A stretch of 64,000 bases of DNA, from contig NZ_JAGWCB010000018.1 in assembly GCF_020387415.1 (NCBI RefSeq), positions 124,001 through 188,000 on the forward strand. The letters run 5' to 3'. The position numbers and the translations under genes are program-made. Numbering within the stretch: the stretch's first letter is position 1; every line of letters starts with the position of its first letter. This DNA is from Ideonella benzenivorans. Lineage in GTDB: Bacteria > Pseudomonadota > Gammaproteobacteria > Burkholderiales > Burkholderiaceae_C. The notes below the pieces were generated by a model. The model saw only the letters and a list, made by a program, of their open reading frames with translations. It had not been told where the DNA came from and ran no database searches. This document shows, piece by piece, positions 26,846 to 35,197 of this stretch.

Positions 26846-28240
26846 ATGTTTGAGGAGCGTAAGGCCCACAAGCAGTTCCTGAATGCGCCACCTTCGGTGC
26901 CCGCGCTGGTGGCGGCGTTCCTGGAGCCGACGGTGGCCGGCGTCATGCTGGTGGCCTTGCACGACGCCTTTGGCCAGGGGTTCGGCGGTGCCTCGGTGGC
27001 GCTGCTCATCCTGACGATGGTGCTGATGTTCCCGGGCATCAACCGCTTCGGCCGCACGGGCGTGGGCGTGGTGATCGAGATCGTGCTGTCCTGGGCCGGG
27101 GTGGTGCTGGTGCTGGTGCTGGTGGGTTACCTCTCGCGCGGCTTCCACCAGTTCAGCCACCCGATGCTGATCGCCTGGGTGCTGCTGACGCCGTTGGTGC
27201 AGTGGGGCTGCGTGCGCTATGGCACCCGCATCCTGCTGCACCGACTGCGCCAGGCCGACATGCGCCGGCCCGCCGTGGTGGTGGGGGCCAACAGCATGGG
27301 CGTGCGGGTGGCCGGGGTGCTGCGTTCGCTGCGCCAGCGCGGGCATGACTTCATGGGCTACTTCGACGACCGCTCGGAGGACCGTTCCAACCTGCCGGAA
27401 GACGAGCACCTGACCGGCACGCTGGCTCAGCTGCCGGGCTTCATCGACCTGCACAGCGTGAAGGACGTCTACATCACACTGCCGCTGACCTCGCAGCCAC
27501 GCATCCTGGCGCTGATGGAGTCGCTGCAGAACACGACCGCCTCGCTGCATTTCGTGCCGGACATCTTCGGCGTGTCCATCATCCAGGGTCGGTTGGAGGA
27601 CATGGGCGGCGTGCCGGTGGTGGGCCTGACGGTGACGCCTTTCACCGGTGTGAACGGTCTGGTCAAACGGGTCAGCGACGTGGTGCTGGCCTCCCTGATC
27701 CTGGTTCTGATCTCGCCCGTGATGCTGGCGGTGGCAATCGGGGTCAAGCTGAGCTCGCCCGGCCCGGTCATCTTCCGCCAGCGGCGCACCGGGCTGGATG
27801 GCGAGATCATCGAGGTCTACAAGTTCCGCTCGATGACCACACAGGACAACGGCGCGGTGGTGAAGCAGGCCACGCGGGGCGATGCGCGCATCACGCCGTT
27901 TGGCGCCTTCATCCGCCGCACCTCGCTGGACGAGCTGCCGCAGTTCGTCAACGTGCTGCAGGGGCGCATGAGCATCGTGGGGCCGCGCCCGCACGCAGTG
28001 GCCCACAACGACCAATACCGCGCCCTGGTGAAGGCCTACATGGCGCGCCACAAGGTGAAGCCGGGCATCACCGGCTGGGCCCAGATCAACGGCCTGCGCG
28101 GCGAGACCGACACCCTGGACAAGATGGCGCGGCGCGTGGAGTTCGACCTGGAGTACCTGCGCAACTGGTCGCTGAGCCTGGATCTGCTCATCATCGCCCG
28201 CACGGCCAAGCAGATGTTCTTCGACCGCGGAGCGTACTGA
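26846..28240 (+). CDS. wcaJ: Undecaprenyl-phosphate hexose-1-phosphate transferase (WcaJ-type)
   Basis: A polyprenyl-phosphate sugar transferase, 464 residues from this start. N-terminal membrane helices (about 15-115), a CoA_binding_3-like domain (about 120-240) and the C-terminal catalytic domain: RVSDVVLASLILVLISPVML, SPGPVIFRQRRTGLDGE, YKFRSM, RRTSLDELPQFVNVLQGRMS, VGPRP and KPGITGWAQINGLRGET. It loads the first sugar phosphate onto undecaprenyl phosphate and so starts the repeat unit. ATG 26846 has GGGAGG four bases upstream; an alternative ATG at 26774 overlaps the preceding stop and adds 24 non-conserved residues. Confidence 0.92.
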   Translation: MFEERKAHKQFLNAPPSVPALVAAFLEPTVAGVMLVALHDAFGQGFGGASVALLILTMVLMFPGINRFGRTGVGVVIEIVLSWAGVVLVLVLVGYLSRGFHQFSHPMLIAWVLLTPLVQWGCVRYGTRILLHRLRQADMRRPAVVVGANSMGVRVAGVLRSLRQRGHDFMGYFDDRSEDRSNLPEDEHLTGTLAQLPGFIDLHSVKDVYITLPLTSQPRILALMESLQNTTASLHFVPDIFGVSIIQGRLEDMGGVPVVGLTVTPFTGVNGLVKRVSDVVLASLILVLISPVMLAVAIGVKLSSPGPVIFRQRRTGLDGEIIEVYKFRSMTTQDNGAVVKQATRGDARITPFGAFIRRTSLDELPQFVNVLQGRMSIVGPRPHAVAHNDQYRALVKAYMARHKVKPGITGWAQINGLRGETDTLDKMARRVEFDLEYLRNWSLSLDLLIIARTAKQMFFDRGAY

Positions 28241-28242
28241 GC

Positions 28243-29499
28243 ATGGTGGGTGGCAAGCGCATACCGCAGTGGGGCGGCTGTCTGGCCGCGGTGCTGGGGC
28301 TGCATCTGTCGGCCACGGCGGCCACGCCCTGGGGCCTGGCCGTCTCGGAAGAGGTGACCCATGACAGCAACGTGTTCCGCAGCACCAACGCCAATGCGAC
28401 GGCGGACACCCTGTCCAGCACCGGCCTGCGGCTGACCCTGGCCCAGCCGCTGGGCCGCCAGCAGTGGCACACCCGTCTGGAGGGAAGTCTGGAACGCTAT
28501 GTGGACCACGACGAATGGAACCACGTGGCCTACGACCTGGGCAGCGAGCTCGCCTGGAGCGCCCCCGACCTGTGGCAGGGCGAGCTGGGGGCCAGCGCCA
28601 ACCAGCAGCTCTACCGCTGGGACCAGAACGTGGCCACCCCGCAGCGCAACCTGGAACGCGCACGGCGGGCCTGGCTGCGGGTGCGCAAGGGCGTGGTCAC
28701 GGACTGGACCTTCCTGCTGGCCCTGAACGGCTACGACCGGGATCTCTCGCTGGCCAGCTTCGACGACTGGGACCAGCGCCAGGCGGCCCTGGAAGGGGGC
28801 CTGCGCTTTGCCCCCAGCCCGGACCTGAACACCCGCCTGCTGCTGCGGCGCACCGTGGGCGAGTACCCCCACCTGGGCACCGACCTGCGCGACCACTACA
28901 CCCGCAACGATCTGGAGCTGGGCCTGAACTGGCAACCCAGCGGCGCCAGCACGCTGGAAGGCCGCGTGGCCTGGGGCCGAGAGGATCACAGCGTGAGCTC
29001 CCAGCGCGCGGCGAATGTCTGGGGCGGCAGTCTGACCTGGCGCTGGCGCCCCACGGGCAAGCTGAACTTCGAGACCCGGCTGCAACGCGACAACGACACC
29101 GGCAGCAGCCACTTCCAATCCAGCAGCGGCACCGACACCGCCACCGGCGGTGGCACCGGAACGACCAGCACCCAGCAGTCCAACGACGCCAAGCTGACCA
29201 CCAGCGCCAGCGTCGGCGCCCAGTGGGCCGCCTCGGCGCTGTGGCGCTTCGACGCCCGCGCCAGCCTGACCCACCGCCAGCTCGACAGCCGTTCGACCGG
29301 CGCCGATGGCACGCAGGGTACCGATGACGTGCGGGCCTTGAGCCTGGGCTTCACCTACAGCCCGACCCGGCGCATCGACCTGGGCTGCGCGGTGATGCGG
29401 GAGCACCGCTCGGTGTCCTCCACCGTGGGGGGGTTGAGCTTCCCGTATGACGCCAAGAGCGCCAGCTGCAACGTGCGCTGGTGGCTGGGCCAGCGCTGA
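28243..29499 (+). CDS. epsL: EpsL-like outer-membrane beta-barrel protein
   Basis: A 418-residue exported protein: signal peptide (about 1-26), then alternating amphipathic strands with frequent Trp/Tyr/Leu ends (WGLAVSEEVTHDSNVFRS, LRLTLAQPLGRQQWHTRLEG, ADGTQGTDDVRALSLGFTYS) to the C-terminal strand SCNVRWWLGQR. This matches the EpsL family of barrel proteins found at the end of betaproteobacterial exopolysaccharide operons. A Gly/Ser/Thr-rich loop lies at about 290-315. It starts two bases after the wcaJ stop and closes the operon. Exact function unknown; a role in export or surface anchoring is assumed from context. Confidence 0.78.
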   Translation: MVGGKRIPQWGGCLAAVLGLHLSATAATPWGLAVSEEVTHDSNVFRSTNANATADTLSSTGLRLTLAQPLGRQQWHTRLEGSLERYVDHDEWNHVAYDLGSELAWSAPDLWQGELGASANQQLYRWDQNVATPQRNLERARRAWLRVRKGVVTDWTFLLALNGYDRDLSLASFDDWDQRQAALEGGLRFAPSPDLNTRLLLRRTVGEYPHLGTDLRDHYTRNDLELGLNWQPSGASTLEGRVAWGREDHSVSSQRAANVWGGSLTWRWRPTGKLNFETRLQRDNDTGSSHFQSSSGTDTATGGGTGTTSTQQSNDAKLTTSASVGAQWAASALWRFDARASLTHRQLDSRSTGADGTQGTDDVRALSLGFTYSPTRRIDLGCAVMREHRSVSSTVGGLSFPYDAKSASCNVRWWLGQR

Positions 29500-29553
29500 T
29501 GTGCCCGACCGGATCCGGCCTGCTTCTTGCTGCTGTCATTGCGACGACCGAGC

Positions 29554-29570
29554 ATCGTCAATCAGACGAT
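29554..29570. promoter_or_regulatory. Inverted repeat ATCGTC-N5-GACGAT
   Basis: A six-base inverted repeat 62 bases upstream of the small protein gene at 29632 and 55 bases after epsL. No T-tract follows, so an operator or leader hairpin is more likely than a terminator. Confidence 0.3.
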
Positions 29571-29631
29571 TGTGCAGCGCACCAAAACGGGGGACAAACA
29601 TCCCATCTGGTGCTGTCTTCAGGGGGCTGAC

Positions 29632-29808
29632 ATGAAACGCACGACAAGTTTGTGGGCGGGTTTGTTGGTACTGGGGCATTCCGCTGCCGCGACGGCAGCC
29701 GAGGGTCCAGAAGGCGCCACCAGCCTTCAGGGTCTGGACTTGCTGGCCATGGGCGGTGTGGGCTTGCTGGCCTTGCTGTTGCTGCTACGCCGGCGCCCTC
29801 CCCGCTGA
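29632..29808 (+). CDS. Tiny protein with signal peptide and C-terminal membrane anchor (58 residues)
   Basis: Start fixed by AGGGGG five bases before the ATG. The product has three parts: a signal peptide (1-22, ending AATA), about 16 polar residues (AEGPEGATSLQGLD) and a C-terminal helix (GGVGLLALLLLL) with the basic end RRRPPR. This tripartite end resembles protein-sorting signals, but neither a PEP, LPXTG nor GlyGly motif is convincing, and no exosortase or rhombosortase is in the window. No family recognised. It sits just downstream of the EPS operon. Confidence 0.55.
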   Translation: MKRTTSLWAGLLVLGHSAAATAAEGPEGATSLQGLDLLAMGGVGLLALLLLLRRRPPR

Positions 29809-29932
29809 CCTCCGCGGCCGGCCAGGCCGCCGGTACGGCTTGCCTTACAGTTGACGCTTTCGTTGGCCCAGGTTGCCGCATCGCACGGTGCGGCCGCCCG
29901 GGTTGTGTCATGCGTCGCATGGAGGTCCTGCC

Positions 29933-31300
29933 GTGAGTTCGCCGCCTGCCCCGTCCCCCTGCCTGCGGGATGTGCGCAACCAGCGCATGGGCACGGCCTC
30001 GCGCGTGGCGGCCGACCATGCCGAGTCCGCGCTGGCGCGGATGATGGCCTACCAGGGCTCGCCGCTGCCGGACCTGGAAGCCGCCCAGGCCGCCGACCCG
30101 GCCTGGGGCCTGCCCCTGTTGATGCAGGCTGGCCACTGGCTGTGCCAGAACGAAGCCGCCCACCTGCCCCGCGCGTTGGCCCTGCTCGAAGCCGCCACGC
30201 CGCTGTGCACCCAGGCCCCCGAGCGCGAGCAGGCCCACCTGACCGCGCTGCGCGCCGCCGCCGAGGGCCGCTGGCAGCAGGCCTGCCGGCTGTGGGACGA
30301 ACTGCTGCTGGAACACCCGCGCGACGCCCTGGCCCTGCTGTGGGCCCACCACTGGGACCTGTGCCTGGGCGACACGGCCAGCCTGCGCCTGCGCCCGGCG
30401 CGCAGCCTGCCCGAATGGGACGAAGGCGACCCGCTGTTCCCGCAGGTGCTGGGCCTGTATGCCTTCGGGCTGGAGGAGAACAACCTCTACCCGCAGGCCG
30501 AGGATGTGGGCCGGCGCGCGGTGGGGGCCAGCCCCTGCGCGCCCTGGGCGGTGCACGCGGTGGCCCATGCGCTGGACATGCAGGGCCGCTTCGAGGACGG
30601 CACAGCCTGGCTGCGCCAGCATCAGCCGCGCTGGGCCGAGGACAACGCCTTTGCCGCCCACCTGTGGTGGCACATGGCCCTGTTCCGCCTGGAGGCCTTG
30701 GACCTGCCGGGCGTGCACCGGCTGATGGACGCCCACCTGTCCGGGGCGGCCACGCCCACGCAGTCCCAGCGGCTGGATGCGGCGGGCCTGCTGTGGCGCA
30801 TGCACCTGCTGGGCGAGGATGTGGGCGCCCGCTTTGTCGAGCTGCTGCGGGAAGCCCCGCCCGACCTGAGCGAGGCCGGCCACTGGGCCTTCAACGACGT
30901 GCACCTGATGCTGGCTTTTCTGGGCGCCGGCGAGCTGGTGCAGGCCGAGAACTGGCTGGCCCGTTGCGCCGCCCGGGCCATGCAGCCCGAAGAGGCGCGC
31001 CGCAGCAACCACGCGGTGGCGCGCGAGGTGGGTCTGCCGGTGATGCGCGGCCTGCTGGCCCTGGCCCGCGGCGAGGCCGAACAGGCCGTGGCCACACTGC
31101 AGGCAGTGCGGCCACTGGCCCGCCGGCTGGGCGGCAGCCATGTGCAGCGCGACCTGATCGACCAAAGCCTGATGGCCGCCGCGGCACAGGCGCCCCACGC
31201 GCCAGTGGGCCGGGCGCTGCTCAACGAGCGGCTGATGGCCAAGCCCGCCACGCCGCTGACCCGTCGCTGGGCCGAGCGGCTGCGGCTGAGCCTGTCCTGA
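29933..31300 (+). CDS. TTC38-like tetratricopeptide repeat protein
   Basis: A 455-residue soluble, all-helical protein resembling the TTC38 family: MMAYQGSPLPDLEAAQAADP, LLWAHHWDLCLGD, GLYAFGLEENNLYPQAEDVG and APWAVHAVAHALDMQGRFED are the conserved-looking blocks. Function of the family is not established. Start chosen at GTG 29933 because a perfect GGAGGT lies six bases upstream; no in-frame ATG fits. The gene is transcribed alone and is convergent with the small gene at 31307. Confidence 0.78.
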   Translation: MSSPPAPSPCLRDVRNQRMGTASRVAADHAESALARMMAYQGSPLPDLEAAQAADPAWGLPLLMQAGHWLCQNEAAHLPRALALLEAATPLCTQAPEREQAHLTALRAAAEGRWQQACRLWDELLLEHPRDALALLWAHHWDLCLGDTASLRLRPARSLPEWDEGDPLFPQVLGLYAFGLEENNLYPQAEDVGRRAVGASPCAPWAVHAVAHALDMQGRFEDGTAWLRQHQPRWAEDNAFAAHLWWHMALFRLEALDLPGVHRLMDAHLSGAATPTQSQRLDAAGLLWRMHLLGEDVGARFVELLREAPPDLSEAGHWAFNDVHLMLAFLGAGELVQAENWLARCAARAMQPEEARRSNHAVAREVGLPVMRGLLALARGEAEQAVATLQAVRPLARRLGGSHVQRDLIDQSLMAAAAQAPHAPVGRALLNERLMAKPATPLTRRWAERLRLSLS

Positions 31301-31306
31301 AGGCGG

Positions 31307-31591
31307 TCAGTGGCGGGGCAGGCGCTCCGCGTGCTCCAGCCACTGTTCCAGGGCCAGGGCCAGGTCGGGGCGGCTGAAGCCGCAGCCTTCATCACCCAGC
31401 ATGGCCGCGGTGTCCAGCGGCTGCAGCAGACGTTCGAGCACGCTTTCGTAGCGCTCGGGCAGGCCGTTCCATTCGAGTGCAGCCAGGCGGAAGCGAGCGC
31501 AGACCACGTCGGGCTCCAGGACACCGCTGGACCATTGGTCCAGCGTGGTGCGCAGACGGTGCACGGTACGGGTCGGGTCATGCAACATCAT
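31307..31591 (-). CDS. Small hypothetical protein (94 residues)
   Basis: A short soluble, acidic, helical protein with no signal peptide or membrane segment. GGAG six bases before ATG 31591 supports the start. Motif-like stretches: RTTLDQWSSGVLEPDVVCAR and LDTAAMLGDEGCGFSRPDLA. No family recognised. It lies 64 bases downstream of the EamA gene on the same strand and may be its own unit. Coding is supported by the ribosome-binding site and typical codon use only. Confidence 0.55.
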   Translation of the reverse strand: MMLHDPTRTVHRLRTTLDQWSSGVLEPDVVCARFRLAALEWNGLPERYESVLERLLQPLDTAAMLGDEGCGFSRPDLALALEQWLEHAERLPRH

Positions 31592-31654
31592 GGTGGTCTC
31601 CTCAAGGCGCGGCACACCAGAACAGGGCAGGCCTGGGCCGCCTCAGGCCGTGGA

Positions 31655-32536
31655 TCAAGCCCTGGAGCGCGTCGCCAGCAGGTTCAATGCCAGCCCGCCC
31701 AGCACCAGCGCAGCCGCCCCCAGTTTCCAGGGAGGCAAGGGCTCGCCCAGCAGGGCGCTGGAGGACAGCATGCCGAACACCGGCACCAGCAACGCCGTGG
31801 GGGCCACAGTAGCAGCCGGATGGCGTGCCAGCAACCAGTTCCAGCCCCCATAACCGAACAAGGTGTTGCCCACGGCCTGCCAGACCACCGCCGCCCAGGC
31901 CACGGCACTGGCGGCCCCCAGCTGCTGCAGCAGGTGGGTCGGCCCGCCTTCGGTGGCCAGGCTGATGCCGGTGAGCGGCAACACCGCCGTCAGGCTGGAC
32001 CAGACCATGAAGCCGATCGGATCGACCCGGCCCGCCGAGCGGGCCACCAGATTGGCCACCGCCCAGCTCAGCGCGGCCCCCAACACCAGCATCAGGCCCA
32101 GCGCACTGACCCCGGCCGCCCCGGCCGCGCCCGTGACGTGCAGGCCGATCAGGCCCATGCCCGCCAGAGCCAGCGCAAAGCCCAGCCCCTGCAGCGGCCG
32201 CAGCCCCTCGCCGCGCAGCAGCATCGCCAGCCCGATGGTGAAGAAGACCTGGGTCTGGATGACCAGCGAGGCCAGGCCGGGCGAGATGTCCGAGCGCATG
32301 GCCAGGTACAGCAGGCCGAACTGCCCCGCCCCCAGCAGCAGGCCGAAGCTGGCCAGCGTGCGCCAGGGCGTGGCCGGCCGAGCGATGAAGGGCAGGAACG
32401 GCAGCGAGGACAAGGCAAACCGCAGCGCCGCGAAGGCAAAGGGCGGCAATTCGGCCAGCCCCCAGCGGATGACCACGAAGTTGGTGCCCCAGACCGCGAC
32501 GACGGCCAGGGCGAGCAGCAGGTGACGCAAGGGCAT
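31655..32536 (-). CDS. EamA/DMT-family exporter
   Basis: A 293-residue inner-membrane protein with ten helices in two EamA repeats. The opening AVVAVWGTNFVVIRWGLAEL and the segment LRFALSSLPFLPFIARP resemble the EamA (YdeD) branch that exports cysteine pathway metabolites in E. coli. The second half contains GYGGWNWLLARHPAATVAPT and ends in a basic tail. Substrate remains uncertain. It is transcribed in the same direction as the WYL regulator and the glyoxalase-like gene upstream, 25 bases after the former. Confidence 0.85.
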   Translation of the reverse strand: MPLRHLLLALAVVAVWGTNFVVIRWGLAELPPFAFAALRFALSSLPFLPFIARPATPWRTLASFGLLLGAGQFGLLYLAMRSDISPGLASLVIQTQVFFTIGLAMLLRGEGLRPLQGLGFALALAGMGLIGLHVTGAAGAAGVSALGLMLVLGAALSWAVANLVARSAGRVDPIGFMVWSSLTAVLPLTGISLATEGGPTHLLQQLGAASAVAWAAVVWQAVGNTLFGYGGWNWLLARHPAATVAPTALLVPVFGMLSSSALLGEPLPPWKLGAAALVLGGLALNLLATRSRA

Positions 32537-32561
32537 AGGCGCGCCAGTGTAGGCGCGGCGC

Positions 32562-33269
32562 TCAGCCCCCCCGACTGGTCAGGGCATGCGCCGGCGCGCC
32601 CGCGTGGCGCAGGTAGTCGGCCAGGCCGCGGCCGGGCTCATGGCGGAAGCGGCTGTCCTGCACGCTGAGCGCGTCGATGCGGTCCAGCCGGAAGCTGCGG
32701 AAGTCCTGCCGCAGCTCGCACCAGGCGCCCAGGGTCCAGACCTGGCCCCAGAAAAAGCAGCCCAGCGGGCGCACGCTGCGCTGGCTGGGCTGGGCGCCCG
32801 CATCGCGGTAGCGGAACTGCACCCGCTGGCGCCCGGCGATGGCCTGGCGCAGCAGGCCCAGGTGCTGCAGGGTGGCAGCGTCCGGGCCATCGGCTGGCAC
32901 CCACAGGGCCAGCCCCTCGGCCTGGGCCCGCACACCGGACGGCAGCACCGACAGGATGCGACCCAGCGCCAGCTCGCCCTGGGCGGCCAGGGCCGGGTCC
33001 ATCTGCGGCTGGGACAGCCTCAGCGCGGCCACCAGGGCGCAGGCCTCGTCGGCGCTGAACATGAGCGGCGGCAGGTCGAAACCTGCGCCCATGCGGTAGC
33101 CCACACCGGCCTCGCCCTCGATGGGCACGCCCTGGGCCTGGAGGTCGGCCACGTCGCGGTAGACGGTGCGCAGCGAGACCTCCAAGCGGTCCGACAGCCA
33201 GGCGGCTGTGGAGCGGCGGCGGCCCCGGATCAGCTGGGTCAGGCGGAAGAGGCGGTCGGCACGGCGCAT
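32562..33269 (-). CDS. YafY-type WYL-domain transcriptional regulator
   Basis: A 235-residue regulator. The N-terminal winged helix (1-60: MRRADRLFRLTQLIRGRRRS and LEVSLRTVYRDVADL) is the DeoR/YafY-type HTH. The C-terminal WYL domain (about 135-225) has QRVQFRYRDAG, RSVRPLGCFFWGQVWTLGAW and FRSFRLDRIDAL. WYL domains bind ligands such as nucleic acids or small metabolites. It lies 14 bases downstream of the glyoxalase-like gene, a pairing often seen where the regulator controls a VOC protein. Confidence 0.88.
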   Translation of the reverse strand: MRRADRLFRLTQLIRGRRRSTAAWLSDRLEVSLRTVYRDVADLQAQGVPIEGEAGVGYRMGAGFDLPPLMFSADEACALVAALRLSQPQMDPALAAQGELALGRILSVLPSGVRAQAEGLALWVPADGPDAATLQHLGLLRQAIAGRQRVQFRYRDAGAQPSQRSVRPLGCFFWGQVWTLGAWCELRQDFRSFRLDRIDALSVQDSRFRHEPGRGLADYLRHAGAPAHALTSRGG

Positions 33270-33283
33270 GGGCCGATGATGGC

Positions 33284-33664
33284 TCAGCCCGCGGCGTGCA
33301 GGCCCACGCGGTTGCCTTCGCTGTCCTGGAAGTGCACGAAGCTGCCCATGCCGTCGGGCAGGTCCACCCGAGGGGTGAGGAGCTGGCCGCCGGCCTGGGC
33401 CAGGCGAGCCAGGCCCTCTTCCAGCCGGGCGCCGCCATCCAGGTAGATCACCACGCCCTGGGCGCCAGGCTGGGCCGCCGGGCCGGCCAGCAGCGCGCCA
33501 CCCACGCCGGGCTGGGTGTAGGGCAGCACGGCCAGGGTCTGCGGGCCCATGGCTTCACGCCGCAGGGGCGTGGCCAGCAGAGTTTCGTAGAAGCGCTGGG
33601 CGCGGTCGATGTCCGCCACGGGAATTTCAAACCAGTGGAGAGCGGATTGGGGAACTGAAGACAT
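33284..33664 (-). CDS. VOC-family (glyoxalase-fold) protein
   Basis: A 126-residue vicinal-oxygen-chelate protein with two beta-alpha-beta-beta-beta halves: ALHWFEIPVADIDRAQRFYE at the start and GSFVHFQDSEGNRVGLHAAG at the end. Potential metal ligands include His10 and the late Asp/Glu in QDSEGN. Such proteins range from lyases and dioxygenases to antibiotic-binding proteins; no substrate can be given. First gene of a probable three-gene minus-strand unit with the WYL regulator and EamA exporter; divergent from the peptidase genes. Confidence 0.85.
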   Translation of the reverse strand: MSSVPQSALHWFEIPVADIDRAQRFYETLLATPLRREAMGPQTLAVLPYTQPGVGGALLAGPAAQPGAQGVVIYLDGGARLEEGLARLAQAGGQLLTPRVDLPDGMGSFVHFQDSEGNRVGLHAAG

Positions 33665-33832
33665 GGCGGGAAACTCCTTTGAAGACCGGCAAGCCGGTGT
33701 GGAACATGCCCGCCATGGTGCGCAAGGGCTGCTGCCAGCGTGCTGTCAGCAGAGGCCCACCCCCATTCGTGGGGGGCGTGCACACCGCCGACTTTGTATC
33801 CTTGCCGGCCTGTCTTTCAGGAGCTGTGTTTG

Positions 33833-35197
33833 ATGACTTCCTCGATGTGTCGGCGCGACTGGCTGCGGCTGGGTGGCGCGCTGGCCGCCAGCGCCGGCCT
33901 GCCCGGTTGGGCCCTGGCCGCTTCCACCTTGACGGTGGCCCCGATGACCTTGCAACAACGCACCCTGGCCAACGGCCTGCAGGTGCTGTCCCAGCCCGGT
34001 GGGGGCGGGGGCCGCGTGAGCGTGCAGGTGTGGTACCGCGTGGGCGGCAAGGACGACCCGCAGGGCCGCTCGGGCTTTGCCCACCTGTTTGAACACCTGA
34101 TGTTCAAGAGCACGGCCCACCTGAAGGCCGAACAGTTCGACCGGCTGACCGAGGACGTGGGCGGCGAGAACAACGCCTTCACCGCCGAGGACACCACCGC
34201 CTACTTTGAGACGGTGCCCTCGCACCACCTGGAACGCCTGCTCTGGGCCGAGGCCGAGCGCATGTCCACCCTGAACGTGGACGAAGCGAACTTCAAGAGC
34301 GAGCGCGCCGTGGTGGAGGAGGAATTCCGCCAGCGCGTGCTGGCCAACCCCTACGGCCGGCTGTTCGAGGCCATTGCGCCCAACGGCTACCTGCAGCACC
34401 CGTACAAGCGGCCGGTGATCGGCAGCATCGAGGACCTGGAGGCCGCCTCGCTGGACGATGTGCGCGCCTTCCACACCACCTACTACCGGCCCGACAACGC
34501 GGTGCTGATCGTCACCGGCGACTTCGACCCCGCCGAACTGAACCGCTGGGTGGACAAGTACTTCGGCCCGCTGACCCACCCGGCCACGCCCATTCCGCGC
34601 GTCCAGGTGCAGGAGCCGGCGCGCACCCAGGCCGCGCGCGTGAGCCTGAGTGCCCCCAACGTGCCGCTGCCGGCCACCCTGCTGATCTGGCAGGGGCCGA
34701 AGGTGACCTCTGCCGACGCGCCGGCGCTGCAAGTGGCCCAGGGCCTGCTGAGCGCCGGAGAGTCCTCGCGCCTGAACGAGGCGCTGGTCTACCGCATGCG
34801 GGTGGCGCAATCGGCCGGCTTCCAGGCCGATCTGCACAACGACGCCGGCCTGCTGACCGCCTATGCCATCGCCTCGGGCCAGCGCCAGCCGCAAACGCTG
34901 GTGCTGCCACTGGTGCGCGAGATCGAGCGCCTGGCGCGCGGCCCCATTGCCGCCGCCGAGCTGGACAAGATCAAGACCCAACTGCTGACGGCGGCCCTGA
35001 ACGAGCGCCAGACCGCGCTGGGCCGCGGCCAGGCCCTGGGCTGGGCCATGATCCATTACAACGACCCGGCCGCGGTGGACCGCGAGCTGCAGCAACTCCA
35101 GGCGGTGACCGCGGCCGACGTGCAGCGCGTGCTGCGCCAGTACGTGATCGGCCAGCCAGCCGTCACCCTCACCTACACCCAGGAGGCCCAGGGATGA
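33833..35197 (+). CDS. M16 zinc metallopeptidase, catalytic subunit
   Basis: A 454-residue exported peptidase of the pitrilysin/processing-peptidase family. The inverted zinc motif HLFEH lies at about 84-88 (GFAHLFEHLMFKST), with the third ligand Glu about 75 residues later (RAVVEEEFRQRV). The N-terminus CRRDWLRLGGALAASAG resembles a Tat signal, unusual for the family. AGGAG lies 10 bases before the ATG. Its stop overlaps the next gene by four bases; the two proteins should form the alpha/beta pair known for two-component M16 peptidases. Periplasmic substrate unknown. Confidence 0.88.
   Translation: MTSSMCRRDWLRLGGALAASAGLPGWALAASTLTVAPMTLQQRTLANGLQVLSQPGGGGGRVSVQVWYRVGGKDDPQGRSGFAHLFEHLMFKSTAHLKAEQFDRLTEDVGGENNAFTAEDTTAYFETVPSHHLERLLWAEAERMSTLNVDEANFKSERAVVEEEFRQRVLANPYGRLFEAIAPNGYLQHPYKRPVIGSIEDLEAASLDDVRAFHTTYYRPDNAVLIVTGDFDPAELNRWVDKYFGPLTHPATPIPRVQVQEPARTQAARVSLSAPNVPLPATLLIWQGPKVTSADAPALQVAQGLLSAGESSRLNEALVYRMRVAQSAGFQADLHNDAGLLTAYAIASGQRQPQTLVLPLVREIERLARGPIAAAELDKIKTQLLTAALNERQTALGRGQALGWAMIHYNDPAAVDRELQQLQAVTAADVQRVLRQYVIGQPAVTLTYTQEAQG

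Noticed and set aside
29632-29808. PEP-CTERM or exosortase substrate
   Set aside because: No PEP-type motif before the helix and no exosortase gene in the window; kept only as sorting-like.
31630-31649. Hairpin GGCCTG/CAGGCC as terminator of the EamA gene at 31655-32536
   Set aside because: Six-base stem with no T-tract in GC-rich DNA; too weak to list.
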